A program made the position numbers and the translations under genes. This document shows, in pieces, positions 8,218 through 16,378 of a stretch of DNA of 64,000 nt. The notes below the pieces were generated by a model that saw only the letters and a list, made by a program, of their open reading frames with translations, did no database searches and had not been told where the DNA came from. How positions within the stretch are numbered: the stretch's first letter is position 1; each line of letters starts with the position of its first letter. The stretch comes from Shimia sp040225985 (lineage in GTDB: Bacteria > Pseudomonadota > Alphaproteobacteria > Rhodobacterales > Rhodobacteraceae), in NCBI RefSeq assembly GCF_040225985.1, contig NZ_JBBPEU010000010.1, forward strand, positions 62,001 through 126,000, read 5' to 3'.

Positions 8218-9116
8218 CGCCGGTCGATGACGTTGTTCTGAATTTCAGCCCCGGGTCCCTGATGCTGTTGAACGGCATTCTGGCAGTGGTCATGTTCTCG
8301 ATCGCGATCGACCTTGTGCCCGAAGACTTCAAACGTCTGGCGCGCGGGCCGAAACCCGTACTGGTTGGGCTGGTATCGCAATTCCTGCTGTTGCCTGCGC
8401 TGACGTTCGGATTGGTCCTGTTGACCACCCCCCAGCCCTCGATTGCGCTGGGCCTGATGCTGGTTGCGGCTTGTCCGGGGGGGAATATTTCGAACTTCAT
8501 TACCCATCGGGCGGGGGGCAATGCCGCGCTTTCGGTCAGCCTGACCGCGTTTTCCACCGTGGGGGCGATTTTCCTGACCCCGTTCAACATCGCCTTCTGG
8601 GGCAGCCTTTATGAACCCACCCGCGAAATCCTGCGCGCGACGTCGGTTGATCCGGTGTCGGTCGCGATCACGGTCGGGTTCATGTTGGTGCTGCCGCTGG
8701 TGTTGGGCATTACCCTGAATATCCGGCGCCCTGACATCACCGCAAAGCTGCGTACGCCGCTGCAATGGGTGTCGATGGGGATTTTCATCGCCTTCGTGCT
8801 GCTCGCGATTGCAGCGAACTGGAGCTACTTCCTGACCTATGCCGGGTTGGTGGCGGTGCTGGTGCTGTTGCACAACGGCCTTGCGCTGGGCGGAGGCTTT
8901 GCCCTTGCGACGCTGGCCGGGCTGTCGCCCTTTGACCGCCGTGCCATCACTATCGAGACCGGAATCCAGAACTCGGGCCTTGGGCTGGTTCTGATCTTCG
9001 GTTTTTTCCATGGGCTTGGCGGCATGGCCGTTGTCGCGGCCTTCTGGGGGATCTGGCACATCCTGTCGGGGATCGTGCTGGCAAAATTCATGAGCAGAAC
9101 CGAGGCCGCACGATGA
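8214..9116 (+). CDS. Bile acid:sodium symporter (BASS) family transporter
   Basis: 300 residues and about nine hydrophobic segments. The block AACPGGNISNFITHRAGGNAALSVSLTA is the substrate/sodium-binding crossover of BASS proteins, and ETGIQNSGLGLVL matches the second crossover with E-x3-Q/N. It should co-transport an organic anion with sodium at the inner membrane. Start at the ATG that overlaps the monooxygenase stop; its own stop overlaps the following SDR start. Its place in the operon suggests it imports the compound handled by the enzymes around it. Confidence 0.9.
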   Translation: MTPVDDVVLNFSPGSLMLLNGILAVVMFSIAIDLVPEDFKRLARGPKPVLVGLVSQFLLLPALTFGLVLLTTPQPSIALGLMLVAACPGGNISNFITHRAGGNAALSVSLTAFSTVGAIFLTPFNIAFWGSLYEPTREILRATSVDPVSVAITVGFMLVLPLVLGITLNIRRPDITAKLRTPLQWVSMGIFIAFVLLAIAANWSYFLTYAGLVAVLVLLHNGLALGGGFALATLAGLSPFDRRAITIETGIQNSGLGLVLIFGFFHGLGGMAVVAAFWGIWHILSGIVLAKFMSRTEAAR

Positions 9117-10051
9117 CACGTATCCTGATTACTGGCGCGGCGGGCATGATAGGCCGCGCCCTTCTCGAAGAATTGGCCGACACGGACCACGAGGTCATTG
9201 CCACCGATCTGAATGCGCCCGCAAACCTGCCCGCTGGCACCGCGTTTCACAAGATGGACGTGACCACGGATGACCCTGCGCGCGTCATTTCCGAGACCCG
9301 GCCCGAGGTGATCGTGCATCTGGCCTCGATCGTGACCCCGCCCAGGGGGTCGACCCGAGATCTTGAATATGCGGTCGATGTGCGTGGCACCGAAAACGTG
9401 CTCGAGGCGGCGCTGGCGGCGGGCACACGGCGTCTGGTCGTGACGTCTTCTGGGGCGGCGTATGGCTATCACCCGGACAACCCTGTGCCCTTGCGCGAAA
9501 GCGATCCGGTACGCGGCAACGAGGCCTTCCCCTATAGCCACCACAAACGGCTGGTCGAGGAAATGCTGGCCGAGGCCCGCGACACCGACCCCGAGTTGGA
9601 ACAGGTTGTGCTGCGGGTGGGCACCGTGCTGGGGCAGGGAACCGAGAACCAGATTACCGCGTTGTTCCACAAGCCCAGCCTTCTGGCCGTGACTGGCAGC
9701 GAAAGCCCCTTTGTCTTTATCTGGAGCCGTGATCTTGCGCGGATTCTGAAACGGGCCGCCACCGACGGGCCGACGGGGATTTTCAACGTGGCTGGCGATG
9801 GGGCGCTGGGCGTCACGGATCTGGCCCGTGCCATGGGCAAACCGGTCAAACGCATTCCGGCCTGGGTGCTGAAATCGGCCCTTGCGGTGGCCAAACCCCT
9901 TGGCCTCAGCCGCTATGGCCCCGAACAGGTGCGGTTCCTGCAATACCGGCCCGTGCTCGCCAATGACGCCCTGAAGCGTGAGTTCGGCTATGTGCCCGAA
10001 AAGACCAGCGCCGAGGTATTCGAGTTCTGGCGCGAAAGGGCAGGCGTGTGA
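9113..10051 (+). CDS. NAD(P)-dependent epimerase/dehydratase-type extended SDR
   Basis: 312 residues. The Rossmann motif is ITGAAGMIGRALLEEL (TGxxGxxG) at the start, and the catalytic YSHHK (YxxxK) is preceded by VTSSGAAYG with the catalytic serine. The rest resembles sugar-nucleotide or sterol-type extended SDRs, but the substrate cannot be told. It is joined by 4-bp overlaps to the transporter before it and the short SDR after it, so all four products probably act in one pathway. Confidence 0.88.
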   Translation: MTRILITGAAGMIGRALLEELADTDHEVIATDLNAPANLPAGTAFHKMDVTTDDPARVISETRPEVIVHLASIVTPPRGSTRDLEYAVDVRGTENVLEAALAAGTRRLVVTSSGAAYGYHPDNPVPLRESDPVRGNEAFPYSHHKRLVEEMLAEARDTDPELEQVVLRVGTVLGQGTENQITALFHKPSLLAVTGSESPFVFIWSRDLARILKRAATDGPTGIFNVAGDGALGVTDLARAMGKPVKRIPAWVLKSALAVAKPLGLSRYGPEQVRFLQYRPVLANDALKREFGYVPEKTSAEVFEFWRERAGV

Positions 10052-10806
10052 AAACGGCGGTTATTTCGGGCGGCAATGGCGGTCTGGGCCGTGCTTTGTC
10101 TGCGGCGTTGCAGGCGCGGGGTTGGCGCGTGGTGCTGCTGGACCTTCACACTGAAGGGATGGAGGACACCCCGACGCAAATCCCGATCACCTGTGACCTG
10201 ACCAATCCCGAAGCCCTGGCGCGGGCGACCAAGGCCGTGCTGTCGCGCTGCGAGTCGATCGATCTGGTGGTCTATAACGCCGGAATCACCCATCTTGGTG
10301 CCTTTGACGGGTTGGACGAGGCCGCCTTGCGTAAAGTGTTTGAAATCAATCTCTTTGCAGCCGCCAACATGGCGCAGGCCTTCCTGCAAGCGGTGCGCGA
10401 CGCGCGCGGCACACATTTGGCCATATCTTCAGTTGCGGGGTTTTCGCCGCTCTATCATCGCACGGCCTATGCCGCGTCGAAACATGCGCTGGAAGGGTTG
10501 TTCGGATCGCTGCGTTCAGAAGAGCGGCCTTATGGCGTCAGGACAATCATTGCCGCGCCGTCCTTCGTGGCGACCAATACGGGCCACGTGCCTGCAGGGC
10601 AAGACGGCACCACGCGACCCGGCTCGGCGTCTGACGGATTTGACGTGATGACTCCGGACGAAGCCGCCGCCGTGATCCTGAAAGGGCTGGACAAGGGGCG
10701 CGATTTTATTCCGGTGGGGCGGGTGGCGCGGCTGAGTTACTATATCAACCGCCTCAGCCCGCGCCTGTTCCAGCGCCTGATGGAGAAAAACGTCAAGGGG
10801 CACTAG
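10048..10806 (+). CDS. Classical short-chain dehydrogenase/reductase
   Basis: 252 residues. ISGGNGGLGRALSAAL is the cofactor-binding glycine motif, VYNAGITHLG the NAG motif, ISSVAGFSPLYHRTAYAASKHALEG holds the catalytic Ser, Tyr and Lys. The GTG start at 10048 overlaps the preceding stop (GTGA). Last gene of the monooxygenase operon. A short GGGGC/GCCCC hairpin follows the stop at 10798-10811. Substrate unknown. Confidence 0.9.
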   Translation: MKTAVISGGNGGLGRALSAALQARGWRVVLLDLHTEGMEDTPTQIPITCDLTNPEALARATKAVLSRCESIDLVVYNAGITHLGAFDGLDEAALRKVFEINLFAAANMAQAFLQAVRDARGTHLAISSVAGFSPLYHRTAYAASKHALEGLFGSLRSEERPYGVRTIIAAPSFVATNTGHVPAGQDGTTRPGSASDGFDVMTPDEAAAVILKGLDKGRDFIPVGRVARLSYYINRLSPRLFQRLMEKNVKGH

Positions 10807-10879
10807 CCCCATACGCATCCGCTTATGGTCTGTTCCAACGCATAAACTGCGCGCTAACCATTTGAACTTTTAGGGAAAG

Positions 10880-10963
10880 TGGTGGGCGACCTTGGAATCG
10901 AACCAAGCGTGCGTCTCCGCGAGGGAGTTACAGTCCCCTGCCACACCTTGCGGCCTGTCGCCC
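10880..10963 (-). tRNA. tRNA-Tyr (anticodon GTA)
   Basis: Read on the minus strand, the acceptor GGGCGAC pairs with GTCGCCC, followed by discriminator A and an encoded CCA. The anticodon arm is GGGGA-CTGTAAC-TCCCT with GTA at the centre. The T arm is CTTGG-TTCGATT-CCAAG. A long variable arm gives a class II tRNA of 84 nt, as expected for bacterial tRNA-Tyr. Confidence 0.95.
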
Positions 10964-11099
10964 ACTTTCCAGACCTTGCGGTCTCGGTGTGAGGGGCTGA
11001 TTACCGGTGCGGGCAGGGGGCGTCAACAAGAAAATTGCTTGCGGTGCACCCAGAACCGGCGCATTGGTAAATTCCCGTGGAAAACAGGACGCATGAGCG

Positions 11100-11879
11100 A
11101 TGAAAAAACCAAAATGGGTTGTCGAAAAAGAGCAGTCAAAGCGCAAGGCCGAGGCAGAAACCGTCTGGTTGTTCGGGTTGCATGCCGTGCGCGACGCCCT
11201 GTCGAATCCGGCCCGCGAGAAACTGCGACTCATCGTGACCAAGAACGCGGCGGACAAGCTGGATGAGGCCATCGCCGAGTCGGGCATGACGCCTGAAATC
11301 GTCGATCCGCGTAAATTCTCGGCGCCGATTGATCCGCAATCCGTGCATCAGGGGGCGGCGCTTGAGGTCAAGCCGCTGAACTGGGGCAGCCTGTCGGACC
11401 GTGCCATTGCCGATGACGACCGGCCACAGCGCCTGATCCTTCTCGACCGCGTGACCGACCCGCACAATGTGGGCGCGATCCTGCGCTCGGCCGAAGTGTT
11501 TGGCGCGCTGGCCGTGATCGGCACCCGCCACCATTCGGCCCCCGAAACCGGCGCGCTGGCCAAGACCGCCAGTGGTGCGCTGGAACGTCAGCCCTATCTT
11601 CGGATGCGCAACCTGGCAGACACCATCAACGAGTTGCAGCAGATGGGGTATCTTGTGCTGGGCCTGGATGGCGAAGCCGAACAAAGCATCGAACAGGCGC
11701 TGGACGGCAAACGCGACTTGCCCGTGGCCCTTGTTCTGGGCGCCGAAGGGCCGGGATTGCGTCAGAAAACCAAGGACACCGTAGATCAACTGGTCAAGAT
11801 CGACTTTACCGGTGGATTCGGCTCTCTCAACGTGTCGAATGCTGCCGCGGTGGCGCTCTACGCGTCTTTGCCGCATTAG
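11100..11879 (+). CDS. rlmB: 23S rRNA (guanosine 2251-2'-O)-methyltransferase RlmB (SpoU family)
   Basis: 259 residues. The N-terminal substrate-binding domain begins near WLFGLHAVRDAL. The SpoU catalytic domain shows all three motifs: DRVTDPHNVGAILRSAEVFG, LVLGAEGPGLRQ and SLNVSNAAAVALY, which form the SAM-binding trefoil knot. It methylates G2251 of 23S rRNA or a closely related RNA position. The ATG at 11100 is chosen; another ATG at 11093 is out of frame. The neighbourhood (tRNA-Tyr on the opposite strand upstream) is compact. Confidence 0.92.
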   Translation: MKKPKWVVEKEQSKRKAEAETVWLFGLHAVRDALSNPAREKLRLIVTKNAADKLDEAIAESGMTPEIVDPRKFSAPIDPQSVHQGAALEVKPLNWGSLSDRAIADDDRPQRLILLDRVTDPHNVGAILRSAEVFGALAVIGTRHHSAPETGALAKTASGALERQPYLRMRNLADTINELQQMGYLVLGLDGEAEQSIEQALDGKRDLPVALVLGAEGPGLRQKTKDTVDQLVKIDFTGGFGSLNVSNAAAVALYASLPH

Positions 11880-11943
11880 GGGGGAAGGGCGTCGTCACTT
11901 TTTCCGGTGCCGCCCTCCCATACATGCCTGCAGCGCCCTACAT

Positions 11944-12276
11944 GTGGGATATAAGCAGCGCCGGAGAAGACCGATTCCATACCCGACCAAAATTGCCACC
12001 TGCAACTATTGCGGAACGCGCGCCGCTCTTGTCCTCAAGGGCAAGACCCGTCACGAACTGGCTTGTTCCAGCTGTGGCGCACCGCTGCACGATCTCAAGC
12101 AGATGCCCGTGCCGGACCGTCCCCGCAAAGACCCTGAGCGACCGGTGATGAAGGCCCCGGCCTTTGCCCATGACAAGCCCCGTAAGAAACACAAAAAGAA
12201 AAGCAAGAAACGCAAGGGCTGGGCACGCTGGATGGCGGAAGAACTGTTCGACGTGGTCGAGGATATCTTCGACTGA
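11944..12276 (+). CDS. Small zinc-ribbon protein, start uncertain
   Basis: The C-terminal 94 residues are convincing: CNYCG then CSSCG (two CxxC knuckles around a short beta region), then a proline-rich stretch, a very basic run KPRKKHKKKSKKRKG and the acidic end ELFDVVEDIFD. A zinc-binding, possibly nucleic-acid-contacting protein is likely. No ATG, and no GTG or TTG with a good ribosome site, precedes the zinc ribbon closely. The first possible start is GTG at 11944 (110 residues); an ATT at 11992 would start directly before ATCNYCG. It follows rlmB on the same strand. Confidence 0.65.
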   Translation: MGYKQRRRRPIPYPTKIATCNYCGTRAALVLKGKTRHELACSSCGAPLHDLKQMPVPDRPRKDPERPVMKAPAFAHDKPRKKHKKKSKKRKGWARWMAEELFDVVEDIFD

Positions 12277-12329
12277 CTGGCGGAATCTTGCCGGTTTCCC
12301 ACGCGCGATCACAGATGTTTTATCAGCCC

Positions 12330-12455
12330 TTTAAACTTGCCCGGTGATACATATCTGAAGTGCACAAGAGGCAGACATGGAACCGCTGTCTCTGACTTCA
12401 CTGTCCCTCGTTCCGTAACTGGCGCCCAAGAGTTTCTTGGGCGCTTTTTCTTTTT
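12330..12455 (+). ncRNA. Candidate small RNA or 3'-UTR-derived RNA ending at a terminator
   Basis: Between the zinc-ribbon stop (12276) and the next start (12480) lie 203 bp without an ORF, ending in a strong intrinsic terminator. The stretch before the terminator contains short complementary pairs, for example AGACA/TGTCT around 12374-12391 and GGAAC/GTTCC around 12379-12415, which compete with each other. No clear promoter is visible, so it may be a processed 3' UTR of the zinc-ribbon mRNA rather than a separate gene. The 5' end given is a guess. Confidence 0.3.
12422..12455 (+). terminator. Intrinsic terminator
   Basis: Stem GCGCCCAAGA / CTTGGGCGC with a short loop, followed by TTTTTCTTTTT. 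It ends transcription coming from rlmB and the zinc-ribbon gene, or a small RNA, before the CoA-binding-protein gene. Confidence 0.92.
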
Positions 12456-12479
12456 ACAGAATCCGGTTAGCGTCTGCCT

Positions 12480-12947
12480 ATGACCTATTCCGATACCCTT
12501 CTCAAAGACGTCCTGAACCGCACCAAATCCATTGCGGTGGTCGGCGTGTCCATGAACCCTGTGCGGCCCAGCTACTATGTGGCGCGGTATCTCGGGCTCA
12601 AGGGGTATCGGGTGATCCCGGTCAATCCCGGCCACGCGGGCAAGGCTTTGTTCGGTGAAACCGTCCGGGCCAGCCTGTCCGAGATCGACACGCCCGTCGA
12701 TATGGTAGACATCTTCCGCCGCTCCGAGGCCGTGCCCCCCATCGTGGACGAGGCCCTCGCGTGCTTTCCAAACCTGCAAACCGTCTGGATGCAGATCGGC
12801 GTCGAACACGCAGATGCTGCTGCCAAGGCCGAGGCGCACGGCGTGACCGTGATCCAGAACCTGTGCCCCAAAATGGAATACCAACGCCTATTCGGAGAGC
12901 TGCGTATGGGTGGCTTCAACACCGGTGTGATTTCTTCCAAGCTGTGA
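12480..12947 (+). CDS. CoA-binding domain protein (YccU-like)
   Basis: 155 residues forming a single Rossmann-like CoA-binding domain: IAVVGVSMNPVRPSYYVARYLGLKGYRVIPVNPGHAGKALFGE is the diagnostic N-terminal region, followed by VDMVDIFRRSEAVP and VWMQIGVEHADAAAKAEAHGVTVIQNLCPKMEY. It corresponds to the free-standing small CoA-binding proteins with no assigned reaction. Starts 25 bp after a terminator, so it needs its own promoter. Converges with the lipoprotein gene, 4 bp between stops. Confidence 0.9.
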   Translation: MTYSDTLLKDVLNRTKSIAVVGVSMNPVRPSYYVARYLGLKGYRVIPVNPGHAGKALFGETVRASLSEIDTPVDMVDIFRRSEAVPPIVDEALACFPNLQTVWMQIGVEHADAAAKAEAHGVTVIQNLCPKMEYQRLFGELRMGGFNTGVISSKL

Positions 12948-12951
12948 GGTC

Positions 12952-13491
12952 TTACAGAGCGCCCTTGCGCCGTGTGGCAAAGACTTCGGCGCGGGGCACC
13001 CACGTATAGCGTGTGTCCTCGGGCAAAGGCGCCCAGAACAGGTATCCGCCGTAACGCCAGCCGTCCAGAACGATCCCGTCCTGCATGGGGGCACCTTTTG
13101 CGCTCAGGATGACGGTGCTGTGTTCCACGCGCAGGTTGTCGATATTGGCAATGGCACGGTGGAAGGAAAAGCTCTTGAACCCTTCTCGGCGCAGGCGCGC
13201 TTCGAGATCATCCGCCCAATGCCAGCACAGGCCGCGTGGCCGCAGCCCCTGATTGACCTTGGTGTTATGGATCAGGGGTGGGTCGCTGACCTTGTAGGCT
13301 TCGCGTTGCTCAAGCGAATAGGCATAGGCGATCTCGGCCGCGCGCCGCGCTTCTTGCGGAGCGACCCGATTGGTACTGTCCATGGTCTGCAAGGCACGGG
13401 CCAGCCCGTCGACATCCGCGACCTTTTGCTCGGAGGGCACGCCACAAGCCGCAAGGAAAGTGATGACTAGAAGAAAAGCCCAACGCCACAT
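12952..13491 (-). CDS. Putative lipoprotein of unknown function
   Basis: 179 residues with a lipoprotein signal peptide MWRWAFLLVITFLAAC (lipobox LAAC, acylated Cys at residue 16). The mature part includes RGLCWHWADDLEARL and DGWRYGGYLFWAPLP, with a Cys and His close together, in a style reminiscent of small papain-like or transglutaminase-like folds, but I cannot assign a family. It lies 68 bp downstream of hisE on the same strand; TATAGT in the gap could be a promoter -10. Confidence 0.8.
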   Translation of the reverse strand: MWRWAFLLVITFLAACGVPSEQKVADVDGLARALQTMDSTNRVAPQEARRAAEIAYAYSLEQREAYKVSDPPLIHNTKVNQGLRPRGLCWHWADDLEARLRREGFKSFSFHRAIANIDNLRVEHSTVILSAKGAPMQDGIVLDGWRYGGYLFWAPLPEDTRYTWVPRAEVFATRRKGAL

Positions 13492-13559
13492 GCGCGCCTC
13501 AACCTGACAGAAATCCTGTTCACTATAGGCGCGGGCGTCGCCGGTGAGGAAGCGGCTTG

Positions 13560-13877
13560 TCAGGTTTTGGGGCGCGCGGCCTTTTCGGCGATGCCGCTGG
13601 TGCCCTGACGCCGCGCGAGTTCGGCCAGAACTTCGTCCAGAGTCACGCCGCGCGATTGCAGCATCACCAGCAGGTGGAACAGCACATCGGCACTTTCCGA
13701 GATCAGCCCTTCGCGATTGTCTTTAACCGCTTCAATGATGGCCTCGATCGCCTCTTCCCCGAATTTCTCGGCGCATTTCTCGGGCCCTTTGGCGAGCAGT
13801 TTCGCGGTCCAGCTTGACTCGGGGTCGGCCTCTGCGCGGTCTGCGATGGTGGCGGCAAGATCGGTCAGCGTGGTCAT
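13560..13877 (-). CDS. hisE: Phosphoribosyl-ATP pyrophosphatase
   Basis: 105 residues, the normal length of a free-standing HisE. The all-alpha MazG-like core shows KLLAKGPEKCAEKFGEEAIEAIIEA with the EExxE metal-binding glutamates and ESADVLFHLLVML with the second acidic motif. It hydrolyses phosphoribosyl-ATP to phosphoribosyl-AMP, step two of histidine synthesis. Its ATG overlaps the hisF stop by 4 bp, so it is translationally coupled. Confidence 0.95.
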   Translation of the reverse strand: MTTLTDLAATIADRAEADPESSWTAKLLAKGPEKCAEKFGEEAIEAIIEAVKDNREGLISESADVLFHLLVMLQSRGVTLDEVLAELARRQGTSGIAEKAARPKT

Positions 13878-14635
13878 GTGAGCCTCATCGGGATGCCGGC
13901 ATTGTTCATGTATTCCTTGGCTTCCTGTATGGAATATTCGCCAAAGTGGAAGATCGACGCCGCCAGCACGGCACTGGCCCCGCCCTTGGTGACGCCTTCG
14001 ACCAGGTGATCCAGCGTGCCAACCCCGCCCGAGGCGATTACCGGCACGTCCACAGCGTCGGAAATGGCCTTGGTCAGGGGCAGGTTGAACCCCGCCTTGG
14101 TGCCGTCGCGGTCCATCGAGGTCAACAGGATTTCACCTGCGCCTTTTTCGACCACAAGGCGCGCGAATTCGACCGCATCGATGCCGGTGGGTTTGCGCCC
14201 GCCATGGGTGAAGATTTCCCATTTGCCGGGGCTCACGGTCTTGGCGTCGATTGCGACCACGATGCACTGGCTGCCGAACTGCGCGGCGGCCTCGGCCACC
14301 ACATCGGGGTTTGCGACTGCTGCCGAGTTGAACGACACCTTGTCGGCCCCCGCCAGAAGCAGACGGCGCACATCCTGCACGGTGCGCACCCCGCCACCCA
14401 CCGTCAGCGGCACAAAACACTGTTCGGCGCAGCGTTGCACCATGTCGATCATCACACCACGATTGTCATGCGTCGCGTGGATATCGAGAAAACATATTTC
14501 ATCCGCACCGGCGGCATCATAGGCGCGGGCGGCTTCGACCGGATCGCCCGCATCGCGCAGGCCGACAAAGTTCACGCCCTTGACCACACGGCCATCGGCC
14601 ACATCAAGACAAGGGATCAGACGGGTTTTCAACAT
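13874..14635 (-). CDS. hisF: Imidazole glycerol phosphate synthase, cyclase subunit
   Basis: 253 residues, a (beta/alpha)8 barrel. The N-terminus LKTRLIPCLDVADGRVVKG carries the catalytic Asp of HisF (LDV), and LLTSMDRDGTKAGFN carries the second catalytic Asp. Phosphate-binding loops GGGVRT and ASGGVGT are present. It works with HisH (17794-18432), which supplies ammonia from glutamine. Downstream of hisA with a 107-bp gap containing G+C hairpins and a GTATTT element, and coupled to hisE. Confidence 0.97.
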   Translation of the reverse strand: MLKTRLIPCLDVADGRVVKGVNFVGLRDAGDPVEAARAYDAAGADEICFLDIHATHDNRGVMIDMVQRCAEQCFVPLTVGGGVRTVQDVRRLLLAGADKVSFNSAAVANPDVVAEAAAQFGSQCIVVAIDAKTVSPGKWEIFTHGGRKPTGIDAVEFARLVVEKGAGEILLTSMDRDGTKAGFNLPLTKAISDAVDVPVIASGGVGTLDHLVEGVTKGGASAVLAASIFHFGEYSIQEAKEYMNNAGIPMRLT

Positions 14636-14689
14636 GGCGATGTTATCCGCTTTTTCTGGGGGCAGGGGAAGGGGCTTTGCCCCTCTTGT

Positions 14690-14737
14690 CCCGGATCAGG
14701 TCCGGGGCAATTCACCCCAGAGTATTTCTGCAAAGGT
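14690..14737 (+). repeat. Hairpin plus GAGTATTT-type 3'-end element, copy A
   Basis: In the hisA-hisF gap: a short stem (CCGG/CCGG) followed by AGAGTATTTCTGCAAAGGTGAAG. It resembles the elements at 17737-17786 and 19464-19490. Here it is read on the plus strand, antisense to the his genes. Confidence 0.45.
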
Positions 14738-14742
14738 GAAGA

Positions 14743-15465
14743 TCAGGCCTTCATCACGGCCAGTGCCTCTTTCAAATCAATCGCCCCGTCATAAAGCGCA
14801 CGCCCCGAGATTGCGCCATTGAGGGGCGCGCCGCAGGTTTTCAGGTTGCGCAGATCGTCCAGTGACGACACCCCGCCCGAGGCGATCACCGGGATCGACA
14901 CGGCATTGGCCAGATCGGCGGTGGCCTCGACATTGGGGCCCTTCATCGCACCATCGCGCATAATATCGGTATAGATAATCGCGGCCACGCCTGCGTCCTC
15001 GAAGGATTTGGCCAGATCGGTGACCATCACGTCGGTTTCCTCGGCCCAGCCCTTGGTGGCGACCTTGCCGTTGCGGGCGTCGATGCCCACGGCGACCTTG
15101 CCGGGGAATTCACGCGCGGCCTCGCGTACGAGATCGGGGTTCTCGACGGCGACGGTGCCCAGGATCACGCGGGCCAGCCCCTTGTCGATCCAGTTCGCGA
15201 TGGTTTTCATGTCGCGGATGCCGCCACCCAGCTGGGCGGGCACCTTGGTCTGTTTCAGGATTTCCTCGACCGGTGCGGCATTCACCGGCTCACCGGCGAA
15301 GGCGCCGTTCAGGTCGACCAGATGCAGCCATTCACAGCCTGCCTTGACGAATTCCAGCGCCTGCGCGGCGGGGTTTTCGTTAAATACGGTTTCCTGTGCC
15401 ATATCCCCGTGCACAAGGCGCACGGCGTTTCCGTCTTTGAGGTCGATGGCGGGGTAAAGGATCAT
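14743..15465 (-). CDS. hisA: Phosphoribosylformimino-AICAR phosphate isomerase
   Basis: 240 residues, the half-barrel-repeat relative of HisF. MILYPAIDLKDGNAVRLVHGD holds the catalytic Asp (AIDL), GGGIRD and ASGGVSS the two phosphate sites, and YTDIMRDGAMKGPN the second catalytic Asp. The ATG at 15465 opens the canonical N-terminus; the ORF extends upstream without family similarity. First gene of the hisA-hisF-hisE block. Confidence 0.96.
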   Translation of the reverse strand: MILYPAIDLKDGNAVRLVHGDMAQETVFNENPAAQALEFVKAGCEWLHLVDLNGAFAGEPVNAAPVEEILKQTKVPAQLGGGIRDMKTIANWIDKGLARVILGTVAVENPDLVREAAREFPGKVAVGIDARNGKVATKGWAEETDVMVTDLAKSFEDAGVAAIIYTDIMRDGAMKGPNVEATADLANAVSIPVIASGGVSSLDDLRNLKTCGAPLNGAISGRALYDGAIDLKEALAVMKA

Positions 15466-15601
15466 GGCGGTATTCCGGTCTGAATATGAGGTCAGGCGCG
15501 GTTTGGCACGGAGTTGCCGGAAATGCAACGTGACCCCAAGTCAGGGTTGATCGAAACCGCCCCCTGTATCAGAGTTTTGCTCAGATTTCGGGAGGAAAAC
15601 C

Positions 15602-16000
15602 ATGAAAAAACTCATTCTGGCCGGTGCCGTTCTGATTGCGGGCGCCACTGTTGCGGCAGCCGATCCCGCAGCGGGTGTCTGGAAAACCGCGCCGGGTGAT
15701 ACCGGCGGCTATCTGCATGTGACCATTGCCCCCTGTGGCAGTGCCATCTGCGGGACCATCAAGGAAGCCTATGACAAGAACGGCAATGTCTCGCCAAATT
15801 ACGAGCACAAGGGCAAGAAAATGCTCTGGGACATGAAGGCCGAGGGCAATGGTGCCTATGGCGGCGGCAAGATCTGGGCACCGGATTCGGACAAGACCTA
15901 CAAATCCAAAATGTCGCTGAGCGGATCGAAACTGAACGTAAAAGGCTGTGTGGCCGGGGGCATGATCTGCCGTGGGCAGGACTGGACCCGGATCCAGTGA
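15602..16000 (+). CDS. DUF2147-family exported protein
   Basis: 132 residues with signal peptide MKKLILAGAVLIAGATVAAA. The mature part fits DUF2147: DPAAGVWKT at the start, YLHVTIAPCGSAICGTI, MLWDMKAEGNGAYGGGKIWAPDSDKTYKSKM and LKGCVAGG near the end. Cys pairs (APCGSAICG, CVAGGMICRG) probably form disulfides. Function of the family is not established. GGGAGGAAAACC precedes the ATG. It is oriented against the his genes around it. Confidence 0.9.
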   Translation: MKKLILAGAVLIAGATVAAADPAAGVWKTAPGDTGGYLHVTIAPCGSAICGTIKEAYDKNGNVSPNYEHKGKKMLWDMKAEGNGAYGGGKIWAPDSDKTYKSKMSLSGSKLNVKGCVAGGMICRGQDWTRIQ

Positions 16001-16001
16001 G

Positions 16002-16253
16002 TTAGAACAGCCCCATCTGCACGGGGATCACCGCATAGCCCTTTTCCAAATCGAGCGCCTTCAGGCGCTCGACTTCGTTTTGGGCCTGGTCAAGGCCGGG
16101 CAGGTAGCGGCGCTCTTTCTGTTTGGCGCTGCCATCAATCGCCCCCCATTCCCGCTCAAGGCACCAATCGCCGAACAAGGTCTGCGTCACGCGCAGAACA
16201 TGATACCGTTTCTGGCGTTTGATGTGATTGAATTTCTCAAGCCTGATATGCAC
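16002..16253 (-). CDS. WGR-domain protein
   Basis: 83 residues that consist of little more than a WGR domain: YHVLRVTQTLFGDWCLEREWGAIDG contains the characteristic W-G-x pattern, here EWGAI, and the remainder is a helix with AQNEVERLKALDLEKGY. WGR domains occur in PARPs and as free-standing small proteins in bacteria, with proposed nucleic-acid binding. Stops 1 bp from the DUF2147 stop (convergent). Confidence 0.85.
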   Translation of the reverse strand: MHIRLEKFNHIKRQKRYHVLRVTQTLFGDWCLEREWGAIDGSAKQKERRYLPGLDQAQNEVERLKALDLEKGYAVIPVQMGLF

Positions 16254-16307
16254 TTAGGGAAACCAGTTGAAGTGGCGGTTCGGGGTCGGACCTCCACTTA
16301 CACACAG

Positions 16308-16334
16308 GCCGCCCTTCCGGTCCAGAAGGGCGGC
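16308..16334. terminator. Strong hairpin, possible terminator without U-tract
   Basis: A perfect 10-bp stem, GCCGCCCTTC / GAAGGGCGGC, loop CGGTCCA, lies between the peroxiredoxin stop and the WGR start. Neither side has a run of U, so termination efficiency is doubtful; it may instead protect mRNA ends. Confidence 0.5.
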
Positions 16335-16378
16335 GTTCATTCTTGCGTCAGCGTGTCTGCAGGGACACGCCCCCGGGG

